DNA from: CALSMU01 sp963926405
GTDB taxonomy: Bacteria; Bacteroidota; Bacteroidia; Flavobacteriales_D; Parvicellaceae
NCBI GenBank assembly: GCA_963926405.1
Contig: CAWUXI010000080.1
Location: forward strand, 1 to 37,972
Direction: 5' to 3'
Length of the DNA: 37,972 bases
Positions 32,238 through 37,972 of this stretch are shown here, piece by piece. Both the position numbers and the translations under genes were made by a program. The notes below the pieces were generated by a model. It saw only the letters and a list, made by a program, of their open reading frames with translations, had not been told where the DNA came from and ran no database searches. Each line of letters begins with the position of its first letter. The first letter of the stretch is position 1.

Positions 32238-34982
32238 CTAGTGCCAGCCCTCTGGCTCTTTTTCTTTTGTTTTGTTATTATTAAATCTCATTGTCAATTT
32301 CAATAAGAAATAACGACTAATAATTGTTGTTCTATTATCGGTAATTACATTTCCATTAATTTGCCTTTGGGCTATCACGTTTTGATTTAAGATATCATTA
32401 CCTACAAGCGAAAGAATTAAGTTCTCTGTTCTCAAAAACGCTTTACTAATTTCTGCATTCCATATGAAGAAATTTAAATTATACCCTTCCGAAAGCTGCG
32501 AATTGACGGTATAAGACACGTCAGATTGAATTATAAAATGTAAGGGTAGTTGCCATTTCATTCTTGCTGTATAACGTTGGCTCGTATAAGGAGTATTATT
32601 ATACAATGAACTATTTGCCTGACTATAGGACATATTATTTCCGATAGTGATATTCAAAGAGTCTAGATCTAATTCCAACTCGACCCCTCCAGATATGGAT
32701 GTGTTTTGCGTAATATTTTCTACACCATTAATAAAACCACCGTATTTGCTATAGCTTCCATTGACGTTAGGGTTTAATTTTAGAACCCTTTTGTAAATTG
32801 GAAAACCAGCTCCTCCATATAAATTTGCAAATTGATTTCCATTAACATTAATCGTTTGTGAAATAGTTCTACCATATGAATCATAGCTTGTAGCATTTGC
32901 GAAAGCATTATCATTAATTGTAAATGAAGCCCCTGACCAGATATATTTACCAGACAATGCTGACCAGGTATTAAAGTTAACATCCAGAGTATGCCGGTAA
33001 TCTGGAACCAAATCTGGATTACCTATAGCTATTCTATTAGGATCGCTGATATTTTGAATAGGTTGCAAGGCCGTTATTGAAGGTTGAGTTGAAGATGTAT
33101 TATATTTGAAAGTAATTTTTTTACTGCGGGTCGGTTTAAAGGAATAAAGAAAGTTAGGTAACAGGTTATTAATGTTCTGAAAAATCATTTTATCAGAAAT
33201 TAAATTCTCATTAGTGATTGCAATGTTACGTGCTCGAACTCCCCCTTGTAATGTATGTTTTTTAGATTCGTAAATCAATTTTGCTCCAGCTTTATTTTCT
33301 TGACGAATGTTTTTGAAAATGTTTGAATTGTCAGAAACGAATTCCGTATACTCTCCATTTATCTTATTGAAAGATGTGATACTTAAATCAGATAAACCAT
33401 ACTCATATTCGTATTCCATTTCTAATTTTATTTTCTTACTCAACGGCTCTGTATAAGTTAATATACCTGTATGTTTTTGACTAGAATTAACATTCGTTTT
33501 CTGTTGATCGATGACATCGCTATATGGTGGAATACTATCGTAGTAAGTCGTTGTAGATTTTAACGATCCATTACTCTCATTGTCGGACATATCAAGATTA
33601 TACTTTATCGATAATAGTCTTTTTTCTTTTTTGAATTTTCTACGAAACTTGGCGCTAGAATTCACCGAAAATCCATCCGAATTATTGAAGTTATTTATAA
33701 CGGTATTCAAGGTAGTGTCAGATTTTTCCGTTAAAAACGAAGAAAATGAATTATCATCTTGAGTTGCTCTATCTAACGTAATTCCCGGTCTAATCTCTAA
33801 GTAAGTCAACGAATCAATATCTGTAATTAATTTCAAATTAATCCTATGAGATTCATTCGTCGAATAATTATTCGCAGAATTGTCAGTGAAGTAAGACGAG
33901 TCGGCTAAAAAGTACTGAGACAAACTACTTGATTTAGCATCCAACTCTGTATTATAATAAGAGTAATTTAAACCTATCTTGGTTTTCTTTCCAATTTTAT
34001 CGCTATAATAAAAACCTGTTCTTAAAGTTTTAGGAATTCCTGAAGAGGGGGTTGAAGCGTTAGGATCCCATCTATTCCCGCCGCCACTTTCATTATCTAA
34101 GCCAAACTTATTCATGTCTCTATAGCCAAAACTAGACCTTGGCGTATTTGACCCTAATCCAAATACCGATATTTTTTGTGATTTATTAAACTTATTTAAA
34201 AGCACTTCGCCTTCGTAAAATGGATTAGGTACTCCTGGTGTTTGATCGCCATCAGATGCTCCTGAAATTCTTCCGAAATAGCCCTTTTTGGCATCTTCCT
34301 TTAACTTTAGGTCCATTACTTGAATTGTTTCATCGTCACCATCTTCAGCATCCTCATTCTTTTTCTCATAAACTTGAACTGACGCAACACCATCAGCTCC
34401 TAAATTCCTTGTAGCAATTGTAGGGTCCGAACCAAAAAACTCATCCCCATCAACTAACACTTGAGAAATTGATTTTCCTTGAGATGTTATATTTCCAGAT
34501 TCATCTACATCTATTCCAGGTAATTTTTTCAATAAATCTTCAACAACAGCATTTTGCCCAACAGCAAAAGAATCAGCATTATATACAAGCGTGTCACCTC
34601 TAAAATAAATAGGTTCATTGTTTGCAAAAATGACTACTTCATCAAACACTTGACTTTCGCTCGGTAATATAATACCAGGGACTGTAAATTCCTTTTTCTC
34701 AGGCGTTCCAATTATAAAATAAGAACGTTCATCAAACTTTGGATGGGTTATCAATAACTCTATTGTTGTCACCGGAAGATTCGAAAAGAAAAAATAGCCC
34801 TTTGAATCTGTACGTTTAAAGTCTAACAAAACAGAATCACTTAAACGAACTGCCATAACTACAGCATCGACCAAAGGAAGTTGATTCACAGTGTCAACAA
34901 CGTTACCTTTGATAACAAGGTCTTGTGCCATTGAAGTTGAGCTAATTATTGCGAGAACTAAGCAAATTAGTAGTTTTTTCAT
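32238..34982 (-). CDS. TonB-dependent-receptor-like outer-membrane beta-barrel protein
   Basis: A 914-residue protein with a signal peptide (about 1-19, ending TSMAQ). Residues about 22-112 form a carboxypeptidase-regulatory-like beta-sandwich. A plug-like domain follows (about 125-230), with FAVGQNAVVEDLLKKLPGIDVDESGNI and then GKSISQVLVDGDEFFGSDP. The rest (about 250-900) is a long aromatic and Asn/Ser-rich beta-barrel of the OMP_b-brl_3 type. No TonB box was located. Such proteins import large substrates or act as surface receptors. The partner gene downstream encodes a GLPGLI protein. Substrate unknown. Confidence 0.92.
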   Translation of the reverse strand: MKKLLICLVLAIISSTSMAQDLVIKGNVVDTVNQLPLVDAVVMAVRLSDSVLLDFKRTDSKGYFFFSNLPVTTIELLITHPKFDERSYFIIGTPEKKEFTVPGIILPSESQVFDEVVIFANNEPIYFRGDTLVYNADSFAVGQNAVVEDLLKKLPGIDVDESGNITSQGKSISQVLVDGDEFFGSDPTIATRNLGADGVASVQVYEKKNEDAEDGDDETIQVMDLKLKEDAKKGYFGRISGASDGDQTPGVPNPFYEGEVLLNKFNKSQKISVFGLGSNTPRSSFGYRDMNKFGLDNESGGGNRWDPNASTPSSGIPKTLRTGFYYSDKIGKKTKIGLNYSYYNTELDAKSSSLSQYFLADSSYFTDNSANNYSTNESHRINLKLITDIDSLTYLEIRPGITLDRATQDDNSFSSFLTEKSDTTLNTVINNFNNSDGFSVNSSAKFRRKFKKEKRLLSIKYNLDMSDNESNGSLKSTTTYYDSIPPYSDVIDQQKTNVNSSQKHTGILTYTEPLSKKIKLEMEYEYEYGLSDLSITSFNKINGEYTEFVSDNSNIFKNIRQENKAGAKLIYESKKHTLQGGVRARNIAITNENLISDKMIFQNINNLLPNFLYSFKPTRSKKITFKYNTSSTQPSITALQPIQNISDPNRIAIGNPDLVPDYRHTLDVNFNTWSALSGKYIWSGASFTINDNAFANATSYDSYGRTISQTINVNGNQFANLYGGAGFPIYKRVLKLNPNVNGSYSKYGGFINGVENITQNTSISGGVELELDLDSLNITIGNNMSYSQANSSLYNNTPYTSQRYTARMKWQLPLHFIIQSDVSYTVNSQLSEGYNLNFFIWNAEISKAFLRTENLILSLVGNDILNQNVIAQRQINGNVITDNRTTIISRYFLLKLTMRFNNNKTKEKEPEGWH

Positions 34983-35042
34983 TTAGGTTGTTTCTGAAAA
35001 TTAAATAATCAATACTCTTTTTTTCACGGAAATACGCAAGTG

Positions 35043-35050
35043 CAAAGCTA
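35043..35050 (-). promoter_or_regulatory. -7 element of the barrel-GLPGLI operon
   Basis: On the minus strand TAGCTTTG fits TAnnTTTG, 60 bases before the ATG of the barrel gene. A TTG (35069-35067) lies 16 bases upstream, a little close but acceptable. Confidence 0.5.
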
Positions 35051-35228
35051 GACAAAACATACAGTTCAATTTGTTAAAAAAGTATAAATGATAAAAAACA
35101 AGGGTGAGCGGCGGAATGGCTTGGTTATGAAAGAAAATCACTGATAACTCTACCACTTCTTTCAAGGTAGGTCGGTGAAATTGGTTTAAATAATCTTACT
35201 ATCCACCTGTATATTGTTATATGGATGA

Positions 35229-35792
35229 TTAAGCTAAATAAATGGATAGCATAGAAATGAGATACATCCAAGAAATAAACGAGGAAAGAATCATTAGCCT
35301 CCTGATTGAATTGTTTAAATTATATTTCTCTTCATCTTCTCTTATAACAAAACTTGCGGTAATTCCAATTAAAAGAAAAACAGAAATATTAAGTAAAGGG
35401 TTATTTAATAAGAAGAGTAATGCACATATACTTGCAATAGGAAAAGAATAAAGCAATATGTTTTTATTTGCTTGTCCTTGGTATTCCTTATTAAAAAAAA
35501 GCATCAATCCTAGAGCTATCCACCCTACAATATTGGTTAAAGCTAAAACCCCACTAACATCTGAATTAACCTGGCTAATCCAATCGCTCATTGCGCCTAA
35601 AGGAAGTAACAAAAAGAAAATAGAATACTTGTTAAATCCACTCGTAAAAAAGAAGACCACCGAAACAATGGGCATAAAAATAAAGAGCATCGGCAATGGG
35701 ACTACATAATCTCCGTCAGAAAACAAGTAACTAATTCCATAAAATGCGTAAGCAAGGAAAAGATAAAACACTATTTTAACATCCCATTTCAA
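35229..35792 (-). CDS. Small integral membrane protein, function unknown
   Basis: A 187-residue protein with about six hydrophobic segments (near 8-25, 33-52, 55-70, 82-100, 108-150 and 165-185). The start is a TTG; no in-frame ATG exists upstream, and the first internal ATG (residue 35) would remove the first helix. No conserved family motif is visible. TAGATTTG at 35826-35819 on the minus strand gives a reasonable promoter. It stands alone between the barrel operon and the polymerase gene. Confidence 0.7.
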   Translation of the reverse strand: MKWDVKIVFYLFLAYAFYGISYLFSDGDYVVPLPMLFIFMPIVSVVFFFTSGFNKYSIFFLLLPLGAMSDWISQVNSDVSGVLALTNIVGWIALGLMLFFNKEYQGQANKNILLYSFPIASICALLFLLNNPLLNISVFLLIGITASFVIREDEEKYNLNNSIRRLMILSSFISWMYLISMLSIYLA

Positions 35793-35818
35793 AAAACACG
35801 AAAGTATTTCATTTTTAT

Positions 35819-35826
35819 CAAATCTA
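35819..35826 (-). promoter_or_regulatory. -7 element of the small membrane protein gene
   Basis: TAGATTTG on the minus strand fits TAnnTTTG and lies 26 bases before the TTG start. Confidence 0.4.
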
Positions 35827-35959
35827 CGTAAAAGACTCTATTTTAAGGATAAGCGTCTTGTTTTTAATGATAAAAAATGTTAAATTTTAGTTAACAACGT
35901 AACTTTATTTCTAATCTGCGTTATACTACCATAGTAACTAGTCATTGAAGTAATTGGTT

Positions 35960-37972
35960 TCACTTCGGGTTTAAAAACTGGTTATTTCTGTAAGGTGGTG
36001 AAAGCCGTTCCGGGAGGGACGGCTTTCTATTTTTAGAAAGTTTTTTATTCTGTATCAAATGACTGGAAAGGGATCTTTTCAAAAATGGCATGTCAATAGT
36101 ATTAGAAATTTCAATTTGCTCTACGTCATAATCCTCTCTTGATTTAAGCTCCATCTTTTTCATCTTAATTACTTCAAGAGAGGGATAACCAAATTCCAAA
36201 ACGATTTTCCCCATCATGTAATAACACCCTTTACCTTGCAAAGGATATTGTTTGAGTACCTGAGGAAAAAAAACAGTGTCAAAGAACTTTCCTTTTAAAT
36301 CAACGAAACATCCAAACTTCATTACATCCCCTTTACTTGCCCTAACCTTCTTCTCATTAACATAATAGCCTGCAATTACAACAATATTACCTTCTTGTTT
36401 TGATAAATCACTCGCTAATATAGTCATCTCTATTCGTTCCTTTACCAAAGAAAAGGGTGAGCATAAAGGATAATTCAATAACTGAATTTGATCTATTATA
36501 TCGTCGTAAGGGTTATGCATTAATGTAGGCAGTTCAAATGTTTTAGTTTGTAGTTTAAATAACGAAGCTGTTTCAGATGCTTTAGGAGCTCCTTTTAAAA
36601 CAAACTGACTCTGCCACATTAATTGCTTTTTAGACAATTCTGTAAAGCGTAGCGCGTTAATCCGAATAAGAATAAACAGCTGTTCGATACTTACATTTGT
36701 TCGTTCTATAAAATCTATTAAATCAATATAGATTCCCTCTTCTGCTCTATTGCAAAGAATCTTCTTAACCAAATTGTATTCAAGCTCCTTAACAAAACTT
36801 AACCCGAGATAAATCTCCGCTCCATAAATACAGGTGTTCTGTTCACTTTTATTTACACAAGGTTCATTGATAGTTGCACCAGAAACTCTCGCCTCGTGGA
36901 CATAAAACTCTGTCGAATAGAAGCCTCCCCTATTATTGATTACAGCTACCATAAATTCCAAAGGGAAATGCGCTTTCAAATACAAGCTCTGAAAACTTTC
37001 TACAGCATAAGATGCCGAATGTGCTTTTGAAAAAGAATATCCTGAAAAACTCTCAATCTGCCTCCATACTTCGTTGGTCAACTCGTCAGAATAGCCTTTA
37101 GCTTTGCAATTTTCAAAAAACAAATCAACAACCCGTTGCATTTCTTTTTTAGAACGATACTTTCCACTCATGGCTCTTCTAAGAACGTCCGCATCAGCAA
37201 GATCAATACCAGCAAAGTAATGAGCAACCTTTATAACATCTTCTTGATAAATCATAATGCCATAAGTCTCCTTAAGCAATTTTTCCATTATTGGATGGAG
37301 ATACTCAAACTTTGCTTTATGAAATCGTTCTATATATAATTTCATCATCCCCGACTTAGCCACTCCAGGACGGATAATAGAACTAGCTGCCACTAATGAA
37401 ATGTAATTGTCACAACGAAGTTTATTCAATAAACCCCTCATCGCTGGGGACTCAATATAGAAGCACCCTACCGTATCACCAGATTTGAGTTGTTTTTTTA
37501 CTTGTAAATCTTCTTGAAACTTCTCCACTTGATGAATATCAATCTCAATACCCTGATTCTTTTTAATAATTTGAACCGCTTCTTTAATATGCCCAAGACC
37601 TCTTTGAGAAAGTATATCAAACTTATAAAAGCCAAGATCTTCCGCTACATGCATGTCCCATTGTACTATTGGAAAACCCTTGGGTGGCATTTGCATTGCT
37701 GTGTAATTATACAGCGACTTTTCTGATATAATTATTCCTCCTGCATGAATGCCTAAATAGTTTGGAATTCCTTCAAGTAAAGAAGCATATTTAAACAATT
37801 GCTTCGTTATTTGATTTGCGTTCAAAACATGATCAGGCTGTCTGATTATTCTATCTATTTCCTCCTTAGGTAGTCCAAAGGTTTTAGCTATTTCCCTTAT
37901 TGCAGAACGGCCTTTAAAAGTATTGTATGTTGCGATTAATGCAACGTATTCTTCTCCATATCTCCGGAACAC
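35960..37972 (-). CDS. DNA polymerase III alpha-type polymerase, C-terminal part (window edge)
   Basis: The last 670 codons of a C-family DNA polymerase; the 5' end lies beyond the window and the apparent GTG start is only the edge. Seen are HAGG (76-79 of the visible part), the third catalytic Asp region FYKFDILSQRGLGHI with Asp119, then SSIIRPGVAKSGM, GIMIYQEDVIKVAHYFAG and a C-terminal OB-like region (about 525-605). The usual first two catalytic Asp (PDxD) are outside the window. The protein is short after the OB region and has no clear tau-binding domain, so a DnaE2/ImuC-like translesion type is more likely than the replicative DnaE, but this is not proven. The C-terminal 30 residues are basic and unusual. 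Confidence 0.88.
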   Translation of the reverse strand: MFRRYGEEYVALIATYNTFKGRSAIREIAKTFGLPKEEIDRIIRQPDHVLNANQITKQLFKYASLLEGIPNYLGIHAGGIIISEKSLYNYTAMQMPPKGFPIVQWDMHVAEDLGFYKFDILSQRGLGHIKEAVQIIKKNQGIEIDIHQVEKFQEDLQVKKQLKSGDTVGCFYIESPAMRGLLNKLRCDNYISLVAASSIIRPGVAKSGMMKLYIERFHKAKFEYLHPIMEKLLKETYGIMIYQEDVIKVAHYFAGIDLADADVLRRAMSGKYRSKKEMQRVVDLFFENCKAKGYSDELTNEVWRQIESFSGYSFSKAHSASYAVESFQSLYLKAHFPLEFMVAVINNRGGFYSTEFYVHEARVSGATINEPCVNKSEQNTCIYGAEIYLGLSFVKELEYNLVKKILCNRAEEGIYIDLIDFIERTNVSIEQLFILIRINALRFTELSKKQLMWQSQFVLKGAPKASETASLFKLQTKTFELPTLMHNPYDDIIDQIQLLNYPLCSPFSLVKERIEMTILASDLSKQEGNIVVIAGYYVNEKKVRASKGDVMKFGCFVDLKGKFFDTVFFPQVLKQYPLQGKGCYYMMGKIVLEFGYPSLEVIKMKKMELKSREDYDVEQIEISNTIDMPFLKRSLSSHLIQNKKLSKNRKPSLPERLSPPYRNNQFLNPK
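36001..36034 (+). terminator. Plus-strand terminator-like hairpin inside the 3' end of the polymerase gene
   Basis: A perfect 8-bp stem AAAGCCGT/ACGGCTTT (36001-36008 with 36019-36026) with a GC-rich loop, followed on the plus strand by CTATTTTT. On the minus strand there is no T run, so it is not the terminator of the polymerase gene. It lies within the last 30 codons of that gene. Confidence 0.55.

Overview
The window looks like chromosomal DNA of a low-GC member of the Bacteroidota, most likely Flavobacteriales. The case rests on several things seen in the sequence: a secreted FG-GAP protein with a type IX secretion (T9SS) C-terminal signal, a GLPGLI-family protein beside an outer-membrane beta-barrel protein, a fused ResB-CcsA cytochrome c biogenesis protein, a TlpA-like lipoprotein with a DUF4369-type N-terminus, almost no Shine-Dalgarno sequences, and repeated use of the Bacteroidota promoter element TAnnTTTG. 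The genus cannot be determined from this sequence alone.

Layout. 1-6.2 kb: end of an unknown gene, a secreted TPR-like protein, fused CcsBA, an alpha/beta hydrolase and a YggS-type PLP protein. 6.2-6.4 kb: an isolated promoter-hairpin-terminator unit that looks like an unannotated small RNA. 6.4-10 kb: a HEAT-like protein, the T9SS FG-GAP protein and a MORN-repeat lipoprotein. 10-12.8 kb: a compact four-gene operon of DUF2520 protein, KdsC-like phosphatase, UbiA prenyltransferase and Maf, meeting a SiaC-like gene tail to tail. 13.5-18 kb: TlpA-like lipoprotein, small envelope proteins, an LpxL/HtrB-like acyltransferase and a TPR lipoprotein.

18.1-19.6 kb is the accessory part. A short ssb lacking the usual acidic tail has a strong terminator. 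It is followed by an 81-residue orphan and a one-domain GIY-YIG nuclease gene. That nuclease gene is bracketed by two clusters of short palindromic repeats, each with the same A> <B A> order. This is the best candidate for an undescribed system in the window: a nuclease-linked repeat family resembling REP/RAYT elements but with a GIY-YIG enzyme.

19.6-30 kb: a GT2/GT4 glycosyltransferase pair, tRNA-Ser(TGA) with a clear promoter and terminator, a XerD-like recombinase, and a five-gene minus-strand operon joining a flavoprotein and a membrane polyferredoxin to three glycosyltransferases. 30-35 kb: a SPOR-like secreted protein, a secreted beta-rich protein, GLPGLI protein and its outer-membrane barrel partner. 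35.2-38 kb: a small membrane protein and the C-terminal part of a DNA polymerase III alpha-type gene whose 3' end carries an opposite-strand terminator hairpin.

The longest gene-free stretch is 14632-14926 (295 bases). It is very AT-rich and shows nothing except the promoter at its right end.
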